In this document: one piece after another, positions 43,884 to 52,073 of the stretch
How the letters are laid out: each line of letters begins with the position of its first letter
How positions within the stretch are numbered: the first letter of the stretch is position 1
Source of the DNA: Bacillota bacterium
GTDB taxonomy: Bacteria; Bacillota; Clostridia; Peptostreptococcales; Anaerovoracaceae
Reading direction: 5' to 3'
DNA: 52,860 bases
Assembly (NCBI GenBank): GCA_030526355.1
Contig: JAUNDC010000019.1
Span: 1-52,860 of the forward strand
Made by a program: the position numbers and the translations under genes
The notes under the pieces: generated by a model
The model's input: the letters and a program-made list of their open reading frames with translations, nothing else
Database searches by the model: none
What the model was told of the DNA's origin: nothing

Positions 43884-44480
43884 CTAATGAATATCTTTTA
43901 TAACTTTAACAGCGATACCCTGAATAATGCAGTCGTCTGCAATAATGTCATCCATATCTTTGTTTTCCGGATGAAGTCTTATTTTCTCATTGTCACGGTA
44001 CAGCCTTTTAAGGGTAGCCTCATCATCAACAAGAGCTACTACTATCTGTCCATCTTCTGCACATGACTGCTTTCTTATTACAACCAGGTCTCCCGTTTCA
44101 ATTCCGGCATCAACCATTGATTCACCGTTAGCTCGAAGAATAAAAAACTCTCCTTCCCCAAACATTGACTTCGGAAGAGAAACATACTCCTCTATATTCT
44201 CCTCGGCAAGGTTGGGAATTCCGCATGCTATGCTGCCTACTACAGCTACGTTAACTGTACTTTTATTAGTTTTTCTGATTTTATCTGTTATCAGTTCTTT
44301 GCCGTCATATGACAGCATTCCATCTTCATTCATAGCAACAAGATATCTTTGTACCGTTGATCTGCTGATACCCACCCCTGCTGCGATTGTACGAACTGAA
44401 GGCGAACTGCAGTACTTACTGTAGTAATCGTCGATATATTCCATGATTTGAACCATAAGGTCCGGATTCTTACTTCTCAA
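43884..44480 (-). CDS. lexA: LexA-type SOS repressor
   Basis: 198 aa. N-terminal winged helix (~5-65; SPSVRTIAAGVGISRSTVQRYL). The self-cleavage site is ACGIP, so the scissile bond is Cys86-Gly87 rather than the commoner Ala-Gly. The Ser/Lys dyad is S121 (NGESM) and K158 (ATLKRL). RecA-ssDNA should trigger its cleavage and derepress the polymerase operon. TTG start with GGAG six bases upstream. The recognition helix differs from Bacillus LexA, so a sister LexA-like regulator cannot be excluded if the genome has a second copy. Confidence 0.88.
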   Translation of the reverse strand: MRSKNPDLMVQIMEYIDDYYSKYCSSPSVRTIAAGVGISRSTVQRYLVAMNEDGMLSYDGKELITDKIRKTNKSTVNVAVVGSIACGIPNLAEENIEEYVSLPKSMFGEGEFFILRANGESMVDAGIETGDLVVIRKQSCAEDGQIVVALVDDEATLKRLYRDNEKIRLHPENKDMDDIIADDCIIQGIAVKVIKDIH

Positions 44481-44529
44481 AATTGTCTCCTTTCATTCAA
44501 TATGAGACGCTTCGTCTCTTATTGACTAT

Positions 44530-44558
44530 ATTATAAACATATGTTCGCGCATATGCAA
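44530..44558 (-). promoter_or_regulatory. lexA promoter containing an SOS box
   Basis: Minus-strand TTGCAT (44553-44558), 17 bp, TATAAT (44530-44535). The box at 44534-44547 (TAAACATATGTTCG on the plus strand) matches 12 of 14 bases of CGAACATATGTTCG and sits in the spacer. A leader hairpin GAGACG/CGTCTC (44504-44518) follows before the ribosome site. Confidence 0.82.
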
Positions 44559-44564
44559 GAGGAA

Positions 44565-44600
44565 AATTTGCAAAAAAGAAAAGAGGCATTTTTGCCTCTT
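44565..44600 (-). terminator. Rho-independent terminator of the WG-repeat transcript
   Basis: AAGAGGCA (44581-44588) pairs with TGCCTCTT (44593-44600) over TTTT. On the minus strand TTCTTTTTT follows. Confidence 0.85.
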
Positions 44601-44930
44601 TGTTGCCATTAATTGTACTTAACCTTTGGTTACATCAACGCACTGATCGCGCTCGTTGTCTTGGTAGCTGAAGATGTTACTGATGCATTTTAGCAGCACA
44701 TTTCTTACATACGGTTTTCTTCTTTTTCTTTGCTTTGGAAATCTAAGTTGATTTTGCCGATTTACCGGCACACTTTTTAGATATATGCTACTTCTTCTCT
44801 ATTACCTTTGCACTGCAAAATGAACACTGCAGTGCCTGCCTCCCATCACTTCGGTTATTGCGGATACCATTATTAGACTTCGCTTCAGAAACAATTGCTA
44901 TCTTAGGAGGTTCACTCGAGCATGATTCAC
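44601..44930 (-). other. Decayed zinc-ribbon coding remnants
   Basis: No intact gene. Between the WG gene and the terminator the minus strand holds pieces in different frames that read like zinc ribbons: LQCSFCSAKVIEKK then stop (around 44800-44850), and KAKKKKKTVCKKCAAKMHQ then stop (around 44690-44750). No start codon with a ribosome site serves them. They look like remains of one short Lys-rich zinc-binding protein. Confidence 0.4.
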
Positions 44931-47690
44931 CTATTTATCCGATTTTAATACCAGTTTCAACATAGCGCAACCAGCTTTATCAACACATATAATGTAATTG
45001 CCCTTGCAGAAACTGATATGTTCGAATTCAGGAGGCAGAACTTCTATTCCATCAGGTGTTACAAGACCTGCAAGATCACGATACTCATCAATAGAGTTGC
45101 TTACAGTATATAACGGTTTGTCCATTCCGGATATTTTATCATACTTAGCCGGAATGATAACATTGCCGTCAAAATCCAGCAATGATACCTTATCACCGCT
45201 ATTAACAACTATTCTTTTACTTTTCGATGAAATTCCTCCCCACTCGATATCATATTTACATGGAAAAATTACATTCCCATCATGATCTATCAACCCGCTT
45301 TTACTGACACCATCTACTTCTGATGTTACTTCCCACTCATCTTCATATCGATAAGTAGAAATAGTTGTATATTCAGAATGAAATCTCTCTTTACCGTCTA
45401 AATCAATAATTTTCTCAACTGCACGATTAAGTGTTCTGTCAAATAATTTAACTTTTAGATCTCCATCATCCATAAAGTCAACATCTAGGAATTGAGGCTC
45501 AAAAATCACTTTATTCTGATTAATATCAAAAATTCCTATCAGAGCATCAGGTTCATATCTATCTCTGTTATAAAATGCAAATAATCCATTTGCATAAACA
45601 TACCCAATATCTTCAAATACTGGCTCTGCCAACCATTTACCTGTTCTGTCAATTACTCCCCAGTGTCCACATTCCCAGCCTCCAATATGAGCCATTAATA
45701 CTTCATTATCCTCCCACATAAACTGAAGTTCATCAAATATGAAAGGAATCACTTCATTTCCATTTTTATCTATTCCACCCCATAATTCCTGTTCAGTCCA
45801 ATAACGTCCCTTGTTATATTCATTATCCCATTTTGGATCTTTAGTCCATTCTCCTTTACATACAATAGCAATTCCATTGTTAAAATCTTCAGCATAAATA
45901 TATTGAGGCGGGATTATTTGATATCCATCTTCATTAACATATCCCCATATTCCGGCAATTTCGGCATAATCCGAATAATATGCCAGATCCATAGAAGAAA
46001 GCTTTAGTGTAGACACTCTGCACATTTCTTCTGAAAAATGTCCTATATCCTGATACTTGGATCCTATGCTTATTTCTCTTCCATTCTTGTCGATGAATAT
46101 CCACTGACCTTTTTTCTTAACTGCAGCATAACCTTCGTCAAAATCATTTGCTTTTTCATAAACCGGCGGAATTGCAAACTGTCCTTCTGAATTTATGAAA
46201 CCATAACCCCTTTCACGCACTCCTACCTTCCGCAGACCTTCCTGTGTACTGCCGAGGTGTACAAAATCCAAAGAGCATACCCTCTTTCCATCAATTGATG
46301 CTATTGTAGAAATTCTATTACAATTAAACGCTTCTCCTCTAAGCAGCACATCAAGTGTATTAGTTTCTTCATCCTGATACATATTCACTGCATCCCATGT
46401 CCACACTTTTCTGACGCAAATTTCCTCGTCTTCATATACAACTTCTTCACAGCTCACAGGTTCTGAATAAATCACACCATCCTCATAAATCTGCATACCT
46501 GATATTAGAAACCCATTTTTAAAACATACGCATGGAAGGCAATCATTAAATCCACGATACCATGCTTCAGGAGTATTGTTAACAAATGCAGACTTCCATA
46601 TGCCGTCCGTAAAAACATGCCGGCAATATGATATCACTTCCTCTTCTTCATCTTCTCTGGATATAGGAAGCACATACTTAATTACTTCACCATTATCAAA
46701 AAAAGCCTTTAATGCAAATCTTTCAGACAATACTGCGGGAAATGTCTCCACAGATACTAATACGGGGATACCTTCAAATGTATCACAGCTGATTTCTTCA
46801 TCGCTTTTAACAAATATAGCTCCCTCTTCATAAAATGAGTGATTATTAATTATGCAGATTTTTCGTTTATTATCCACACTGAAATCAAACCATCCAAAAT
46901 TATCAATATACGGGGCCATGCTGTACACAATACCGTTGTATGTCACGTATCCAAGTGCCATATCACCGTGTTCCCGATGTATCCTGACCATAGAATAATA
47001 GAATGCATCATTATAATAATTTCCGCCGTATTCTTTGTAAACAGGGCTATTTTTAGAAATAATGCAGCTAAGAGCATCAAGGCTTTCATTGTTTACTGCA
47101 TAAATCAGCTTTTCCATGATTTCAAACATGTCTTCCTGTGGAAAAAACAGAAGAATGTTTTTTCCATCCAATTTATGAGGATGCAAAAGTTCAATCCTTC
47201 TATTATCAGCATCCTTGCTCGTATAAATACTATACCTGGCTTTTCCTTCAACGATGCTCCGTTCAACCATGAGATTAACTATCAGTACAAACCCTTTAGT
47301 AAAATCACGTTCATCAAGTTTCGCACAATATTCCCCCGTAATTATATTATTTTCTCCCTTGCCATAAGCATACATATAGACAGTATAATTATGATTATTG
47401 AAACTGCAGTTATATCCAATACAGTCGTCAAACACTTGGCTTTCAATCACATAGTACCCGTTACTTTTAAGCCATTCCTTAAAAAGCTTGTCGGCCTGTC
47501 TCCATATATAAATCTCGGAGTCACCCGACTCTTCATCTTCATACTTCTGACTAGTCCACATTGACCGCATTATTTCAATTTGTCTGTCTTCTGATGTCAT
47601 TGGTTTAACAGAATACGGAGTATCATTTATCGAAACCTGTATATCTTCCATTGCACGGCCTAAAGCTTCAGTCGATTTATATTGTTTCAT
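44931..47690 (-). CDS. WG-repeat protein, 919 aa
   Basis: No signal peptide or membrane helix. The first ~470 residues are unrecognised (predicted mixed alpha/beta, rich in Asp/Glu/Tyr). From ~490 to ~905 there are about nine WG-type repeats, such as GYGFINSEGQFAIPPVYEKANDF, GQWIFIDKNGREI, GIWGYVNEDGYQIIPPQY, GHWGVIDRTGKWLAEPVFEDIG and AGLVTPDGIEVLPPEFEHI, which form beta-propeller-like folds for binding partners. GGAGG precedes the ATG, 10 bp after the stop of the gene before it. Visibly AT-rich. Function unknown; the repeats could recognise proteins or surfaces. Confidence 0.82.
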   Translation of the reverse strand: MKQYKSTEALGRAMEDIQVSINDTPYSVKPMTSEDRQIEIMRSMWTSQKYEDEESGDSEIYIWRQADKLFKEWLKSNGYYVIESQVFDDCIGYNCSFNNHNYTVYMYAYGKGENNIITGEYCAKLDERDFTKGFVLIVNLMVERSIVEGKARYSIYTSKDADNRRIELLHPHKLDGKNILLFFPQEDMFEIMEKLIYAVNNESLDALSCIISKNSPVYKEYGGNYYNDAFYYSMVRIHREHGDMALGYVTYNGIVYSMAPYIDNFGWFDFSVDNKRKICIINNHSFYEEGAIFVKSDEEISCDTFEGIPVLVSVETFPAVLSERFALKAFFDNGEVIKYVLPISREDEEEEVISYCRHVFTDGIWKSAFVNNTPEAWYRGFNDCLPCVCFKNGFLISGMQIYEDGVIYSEPVSCEEVVYEDEEICVRKVWTWDAVNMYQDEETNTLDVLLRGEAFNCNRISTIASIDGKRVCSLDFVHLGSTQEGLRKVGVRERGYGFINSEGQFAIPPVYEKANDFDEGYAAVKKKGQWIFIDKNGREISIGSKYQDIGHFSEEMCRVSTLKLSSMDLAYYSDYAEIAGIWGYVNEDGYQIIPPQYIYAEDFNNGIAIVCKGEWTKDPKWDNEYNKGRYWTEQELWGGIDKNGNEVIPFIFDELQFMWEDNEVLMAHIGGWECGHWGVIDRTGKWLAEPVFEDIGYVYANGLFAFYNRDRYEPDALIGIFDINQNKVIFEPQFLDVDFMDDGDLKVKLFDRTLNRAVEKIIDLDGKERFHSEYTTISTYRYEDEWEVTSEVDGVSKSGLIDHDGNVIFPCKYDIEWGGISSKSKRIVVNSGDKVSLLDFDGNVIIPAKYDKISGMDKPLYTVSNSIDEYRDLAGLVTPDGIEVLPPEFEHISFCKGNYIICVDKAGCAMLKLVLKSDK

Positions 47691-47700
47691 CTGCCTCCTC

Positions 47701-48894
47701 CTAATACCCGATTACCAGAATTTTTTCTCCTGGTTTTCTAACAAGTTCAGTCCATTTCCTAATATCTTTTGCTTCATATTCATGCAACCATTTATTCTTC
47801 CAAAACTTAACTCCGTTATTATTTATATAATATAACAGGTTGCACTTTCCGTTTGTTTTTTCCTTAAGAGAAACTATATAGTCGAACAATTCATCAAAAG
47901 TGGAAAATGCTATAATTCTATCTATTTCTCTCAGAATCACCTCCCACTGCTCACTTGAAAATTCATAATCCTCATATGTATCGTGAAGTTCACCGATTAC
48001 AGCAGAAATCGCTATATAAAAAAGTGCAAAATCATCTTCATGAATATGCAGAAAATGCTCTTTACGCTCAGAAGTAAATGAAATATTTGGGTTATCCATA
48101 AGTTCTATTCCTTTTTTCCCAAACCAGAAACTTCTACATTTTGATTCAAATCCCAGCTCTTCATCTTCATGAATATCTTCCCAGTTAAACAGTACTTTCT
48201 TTAATTGTGACATAGGTATTTTTAACAGTTCCCTTTTACTGTTTATGAGAGTCACCTCACAATAATCAATTACCGGTTCGATACATATTCCCACATCATT
48301 CTCAAGCCACAAAATAATCGCTGAAACCAGCTCTCTCTCTTTCCCATCCTCAAAATCTCCGGAAAACATTGGTTCATTTTTGGTAATATGAGTAACCACT
48401 TCAACAGAAGTTATCGCTTTCCCAATGCATATATCAAATATACTCCTGACTTCAACATTTAATGAATTACAGTCTGACCGGATTCCAGATGGAATACAGT
48501 TCATTCTCAATCTAAATTCCGACATCTGTGGAGTATCTATTTCAAACTGTTCATTATCTTCGAACATTATTAATAATGGTTCATCGATTATAACGCATCG
48601 TGGATATAAAGTTTCAGGATCGATTGCATGATAAGCGGATTTTGCCTGACGATCTTCCTCTTCCAGAGACTCTAATGAATTGTACGCATATAATTCAATC
48701 CACTCCCGCGTAAAGTTGTACGCTTGTGATATTATCTTTATATCCTTAATTACCCTCTGCTCAAGGTTAAGTTCAGCAATGTTTTCTATAATTTTTTCTT
48801 TAGATACCATTATCGGAGCTGACCATTCACTTGCCCTGTATATATTATCCTCAAACTCATTTTTCCCATTTGAATAAAATGTTTCTTGTATCAT
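47701..48894 (-). CDS. Unknown protein, 397 aa, of the accessory block
   Basis: I do not recognise the family. Soluble, acidic, with predicted alternating strands and helices, and a charged C-terminus ending KPGEKILVIGY. The ATG at 48894 follows GGAG by six bases; a TTG four codons earlier includes that site and is rejected. The ATG overlaps the TGA of a small frame upstream (ATGA), which implies coupling. Probably in one transcript with the WG-repeat gene, which starts 10 bp later. Confidence 0.7.
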   Translation of the reverse strand: MIQETFYSNGKNEFEDNIYRASEWSAPIMVSKEKIIENIAELNLEQRVIKDIKIISQAYNFTREWIELYAYNSLESLEEEDRQAKSAYHAIDPETLYPRCVIIDEPLLIMFEDNEQFEIDTPQMSEFRLRMNCIPSGIRSDCNSLNVEVRSIFDICIGKAITSVEVVTHITKNEPMFSGDFEDGKERELVSAIILWLENDVGICIEPVIDYCEVTLINSKRELLKIPMSQLKKVLFNWEDIHEDEELGFESKCRSFWFGKKGIELMDNPNISFTSERKEHFLHIHEDDFALFYIAISAVIGELHDTYEDYEFSSEQWEVILREIDRIIAFSTFDELFDYIVSLKEKTNGKCNLLYYINNNGVKFWKNKWLHEYEAKDIRKWTELVRKPGEKILVIGY

Positions 48895-49028
48895 CTTGTT
48901 CTCCAATCACTGTTTAATAAGCCACACCGCTTCTCAGCTTTTGATATTGAATCAGCCATAACTATCTGTTTAACTTCAAAGCCAGACGCTCTCATTCTTT
49001 CCAGGTCTTCTTTCATATGCATCCGCAT
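48891..49028 (-). CDS. Possible small protein, 45 aa, or fragment of a frameshifted gene
   Basis: A frame beginning MRMHMKEDLERMRASG and ending LLNSDWRTR follows GAGG at six bases and ends in the ATGA overlap with the next gene. The adjacent frame upstream (about 49135-48976) also reads like protein (KAIDLSILVDIEEAIAGVLHEVLED) but lacks a start. The two could be halves of one ~80-residue protein broken by a frameshift. Coding character is suggestive, not certain. Confidence 0.42.
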   Translation of the reverse strand: MRMHMKEDLERMRASGFEVKQIVMADSISKAEKRCGLLNSDWRTR

Positions 49029-49129
49029 CGGTATCCTCGAGCACTTCATGCAAAACGCCCGCTATTGCCTCCTCTATGTCTACTAATATACTAAGGTCAA
49101 TCGCCTTAAACGCCTGAATGCAACCACAT

Positions 49130-50362
49130 TTATCTGAAATTATCATCAAACCCATCCATATCAAAATCGAAGGCTTCACTGTCATAACCGAATCTGTCAT
49201 TATCGAAATCGTCGTCGAAGTATGGTTCATCGTCTGAAATATATGCATAATCATCCACATCATTATCACTGTAATCTTCAGAATTCCAATCGCTGAAGAT
49301 GTATGCTGGGCAAGTGCTCACATCAGTTTTAACAAGAATATCTTTTTCTATCATAAATGCAAGTATATAAAATACTCCGATATCTGTGAGATTCTCTTTG
49401 TAGCCTGCATCTCCCGGTTTCAAATCAAGCCCTAGAAACGGTTTATTTCGATATATGTCATTCATCACGCTATTCACATCAGATTTATTATATATCATTT
49501 TTTCAACAGCTTTTTTAATACCTCCCCTTTGCGTTGATGCTGTACTGAGAATGAAATACCCTTCTACAAATCTGAGAAATTCTTCCTCGACTTCCTGTGC
49601 CCTGTTCGCATATAAATTATCTTTCGGTGACAAAATCTTAATTTCTCTATATTTTCTTTCCAGTAATTTCAACTTGCTACTGTTAAGCTTTATCTTGTTT
49701 TTCAGTTCTGGATATTCCACAATCACCTTATCCCTGATATTTCTAATTATTTCATTCCTCTGTTCTTTCTGCAGTTTCTTTTCTGTGTTGCGTATGTCAG
49801 CTGCTTCCTTCCTTAATTCTGCTATTTCATCATCAAAGTTATCTTCAATGCCACATTTCTCTCTTGCTTCATCTATTGCTTCCGCGTAATCTGCCAGTTT
49901 ATCAAGCTCCTGTGAACTGCTGATTCTATCGTCATAACACTCCACCCTGAGTTTCTTTATCCTTTCAATTGTTTGCTGATCAATAAGATTTCTCGCTATC
50001 AGATTTGCAAACACCTGATCAAATTCCATACACTGTGACTTTCTGGGAAGGCGAGTAATTGCCCATAGAATTTTAATATATAACTCACGTTCCTTTTTCT
50101 TATCATCATTATGATTTTTAAAGAACAGAACTGCACAGGCAATCAGTACAGCAGGCAAAAGTAACGTGACTGCAAGTACAAGTAGTATAGAATCCGTATC
50201 GGATATACTTTCCTGTACAAATCTTGTGAAAGCAAGAATAGCAACAATAACCCATATTCCACCAATAAGCTGCAACTCACCATCGCTTTCTTTTTTTGTA
50301 TATCCTGTCAGATCCTGTACGTACTCTTCAACATTTCTATAGTATTTATTTCTGGAATACAT
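49130..50362 (-). CDS. Membrane protein with coiled coil and acidic tail, unknown
   Basis: About 410 aa. Two adjacent membrane helices (~35-50 and ~60-80; GGIWVIVAILAF and LLVLAVTLLLPAVLIACAVLFF) are followed by a cytoplasmic part with a long Lys/Glu-rich coiled coil (~165-255), then a compact helical region. The tail (~345-410) is extremely rich in Asp, Tyr and Phe (SDDEPYFDDDFDNDRFGYDSE). No known family. The ATG at 50362 is used with GGAG about 10 bases upstream; an ATG seven codons earlier is possible. The acidic tail could bind a basic or nucleic-acid-binding partner. Confidence 0.7.
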   Translation of the reverse strand: MYSRNKYYRNVEEYVQDLTGYTKKESDGELQLIGGIWVIVAILAFTRFVQESISDTDSILLVLAVTLLLPAVLIACAVLFFKNHNDDKKKERELYIKILWAITRLPRKSQCMEFDQVFANLIARNLIDQQTIERIKKLRVECYDDRISSSQELDKLADYAEAIDEAREKCGIEDNFDDEIAELRKEAADIRNTEKKLQKEQRNEIIRNIRDKVIVEYPELKNKIKLNSSKLKLLERKYREIKILSPKDNLYANRAQEVEEEFLRFVEGYFILSTASTQRGGIKKAVEKMIYNKSDVNSVMNDIYRNKPFLGLDLKPGDAGYKENLTDIGVFYILAFMIEKDILVKTDVSTCPAYIFSDWNSEDYSDNDVDDYAYISDDEPYFDDDFDNDRFGYDSEAFDFDMDGFDDNFR

Positions 50363-50403
50363 ATCAATACTTCTCCTTTGCATCTACAGTTTATCATTAT
50401 CTG

Positions 50404-50421
50404 AGGGAGAAAAAACTCCCT
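50404..50421 (-). other. Hairpin between WYL and membrane-protein genes
   Basis: AGGGAG pairs with CTCCCT over six A (T on the minus strand). It has no U-run, so it is probably a processing or attenuation hairpin rather than a terminator. Confidence 0.4.
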
Positions 50422-50459
50422 GAAACCTGCGCCTAAACACAAATTCCAGGGGATTATCA

Positions 50460-51446
50460 CTATTTCATATTATTTCTGATATTGTCCAGCCAATCTCTGA
50501 ACTCATGGGCAACATGATCAGGCCCTTTGATTTTTACTTTTAAGCCAAGACCTACCACCCATCCGAAAAACTGCCCGCTTACGGCAACTTCGTGGCCTAC
50601 ACAGAAGTGTTCATCATCGGCTTTACAGATTATGATATCATTTCCGAATCTGTCTATAAAAGCACCTATCATGCTGTTATCACATTCAAAAGTTACATTT
50701 TCGACCTTACCTCCGTACATGCCGAACGTGCTTTTTGCAAACCTGGCCAGGTCAAACTTATCGAACTCGGACTCCCCGGTACGCTTTTCTTCAGTAAGCT
50801 CGATTCTCTGCATCTTGTCAACGCGGTAATGCTTGACCAGCCCCGAGAAATCATCGAAGCCCACCATATAATAGTTTTCATCATCCCATGTAAGCGCCCA
50901 CGGGCTTATAACAAACGGCCTGCCTTCATTGCGTGGAACAAGTTCCTTTTCGATGTTCCACTTGAAGTATATGAAGCTGATTTTCCTGTCCGACAGAATC
51001 GCTTCCTGAATTTTATCCACATTGTAGTAGATACTTTCGTTCGGTGTCTTGATTCTGTTGGTTATGTAAACGTGACGCTGCAGCTGCTTCGCTTCATTGA
51101 CGCTGGCAAGGCTCTCCAGTTTCCTGATTAGTTCTCTGGATTTTTTCTCTGTTATGAACTTGGATGACTGGACAGCATCCACCAGAAGCTTCAGCTCCGG
51201 CAGCTCAAACTTCCGGCTTGCAAGATAATACCCCGCCGGTTTCTCTTTGGTGTAAATGATGTCCATGCCCCATGTTTTCAGGGTTTCTATATCGTCGTAC
51301 AAAGTCTTCCTGTCTGCTTTGATTCCGTTGTTGGCGAGCATTTCAACGAACGCCCCGGTTGATATGCGGTTATCCTCATCACTTTTCTCAAGCAGCTCAT
51401 CCATTATGTAAAGTGTACGCAGCTTGTTTGTCGCAACTCTAGCCAT
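50460..51446 (-). CDS. WYL-domain transcriptional regulator
   Basis: 328 aa. N-terminal winged HTH of the DeoR/YafY type (~5-75; DRKTLYDDIETLKTWGMDI), a WYL domain ~140-235 (ISPWALTWDDENYYMVGFDD..., HYRVDKMQRIEL) and a WCX-type C-terminal extension ~250-320. WYL proteins bind nucleic acid or nucleotide ligands and often control phage-defence and DNA-damage genes. AGGAGG lies nine bases upstream. It starts 12 bp after the XRE gene and would be co-expressed with it. Confidence 0.92.
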   Translation of the reverse strand: MARVATNKLRTLYIMDELLEKSDEDNRISTGAFVEMLANNGIKADRKTLYDDIETLKTWGMDIIYTKEKPAGYYLASRKFELPELKLLVDAVQSSKFITEKKSRELIRKLESLASVNEAKQLQRHVYITNRIKTPNESIYYNVDKIQEAILSDRKISFIYFKWNIEKELVPRNEGRPFVISPWALTWDDENYYMVGFDDFSGLVKHYRVDKMQRIELTEEKRTGESEFDKFDLARFAKSTFGMYGGKVENVTFECDNSMIGAFIDRFGNDIIICKADDEHFCVGHEVAVSGQFFGWVVGLGLKVKIKGPDHVAHEFRDWLDNIRNNMK

Positions 51447-51458
51447 TTGTGCATCCTC

Positions 51459-51674
51459 CTACTGACCCCGATTTTCTACAAATAAATCCATTCCAAGTAT
51501 ATTCAACAGCTTAATTGTTTTTTGAATCTCAGCAGTTGGTTTGCCACGTTCTACATCAGAAATAAAAGTTACACTCAGACCTGTAAAATCTGACAAGTAT
51601 GCTTGTGTATATTTCAGCTCTTTTCTTCTTTTTCTGATTGCCTGACCTAATGATTTGGAATCTGTAATTTTCAT
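51459..51674 (-). CDS. HipB-like XRE regulator without toxin partner
   Basis: 71 aa, one helix-turn-helix (~8-65; LGQAIRKRRKELKYTQAYLSDFTGLSVTFISDVERGK), closing LLNILGMDLFVENRGQ as HipB antitoxins do. No hipA-like kinase is adjacent; the following gene is the WYL regulator. GGAGA precedes the ATG. Three copies of GCCGTACGGC in its leader are the likely binding sites, so it should repress itself and the WYL gene. Confidence 0.88.
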   Translation of the reverse strand: MKITDSKSLGQAIRKRRKELKYTQAYLSDFTGLSVTFISDVERGKPTAEIQKTIKLLNILGMDLFVENRGQ

Positions 51675-51690
51675 AATCTCTCCATAATAT

Positions 51691-51785
51691 GCCGTACGGC
51701 TATATTAATTCAAAATAACCAAAAAAATGCCGTACGCCTAATTTTCGTTAAAATAATTATATTATTAGCCGTACGGCTATGTCAA
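51691..51785 (-). promoter_or_regulatory. Promoter and three-site operator of the XRE-WYL genes
   Basis: GCCGTACGGC at 51691-51700 and 51768-51777, and a one-mismatch copy GCCGTACGCC at 51729-51738, with starts 38 and 39 bp apart. Minus-strand promoter TTGACA (51780-51785), 18 bp, TATAAT (51756-51761). Site 3 fills the spacer, site 2 lies just after the start point and site 1 just before the ribosome site. The even spacing suggests cooperative or looping repression. Confidence 0.88.
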
Positions 51786-51804
51786 GCTCATATAGCATTA
51801 AAAC

Positions 51805-51876
51805 CTATATCATCCTCTCGATCGCATTGTCCACGTAGTTCTTCTTGCCATCATGGTTCCAATCGAAAAAAGCCAT
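51805..51876 (-). CDS. Tiny protein, 23 aa, EF-hand-like start
   Basis: AGGTGAGTAA then ATG opens a 23-codon frame starting MAFFDWNHDGKKN and ending NAIERMI. Short clostridial proteins with a DWNxDGKKD-type N-terminus are familiar, but they usually continue further, so this may be a truncated copy. It sits right upstream of the XRE promoter. Confidence 0.4.
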   Translation of the reverse strand: MAFFDWNHDGKKNYVDNAIERMI

Positions 51877-52051
51877 TTACTCACCTGCTTTCTTGCTAAT
51901 GATCATTATGTCAAAGATTGACTCCTACAAATCGACCACTCCCTGTGCCATTGCAGCAGTGTAAACACTGTCTTCCTGATCGCCAACAGAGGCAATGTAT
52001 AGGAGTTTTTTATATGAAACATGCACGCCTTACTCAGGGAGGAAGCTCATG

Positions 52052-52068
52052 GGATTAGATTCTAATCC
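52052..52068. promoter_or_regulatory. GGATTAGA/TCTAATCC palindrome
   Basis: Arms of 8 bp with a one-base centre, 6 bp beyond the stop of the phosphatase-fold gene. There is no U-run and too little loop for RNA, so protein binding is more likely. The rest of 51877-52073 holds no recognisable gene. Confidence 0.3.
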
Positions 52069-52073
52069 TTTCC

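Noticed and set aside
46839..47564. 241-aa plus-strand frame opposite the WG-repeat gene
   Set aside because: Low-complexity Ile/Phe/Asn product typical of an antisense reading of an AT-rich gene; no start site.
51459..51674. Complete HipBA toxin-antitoxin module
   Set aside because: No HipA-like kinase or other toxin gene adjoins the XRE gene; its co-transcribed neighbour is a WYL regulator.
52014..52058. 14-codon plus-strand frame after TAGGAG
   Set aside because: Very short, no recognisable product and no promoter or terminator around it.
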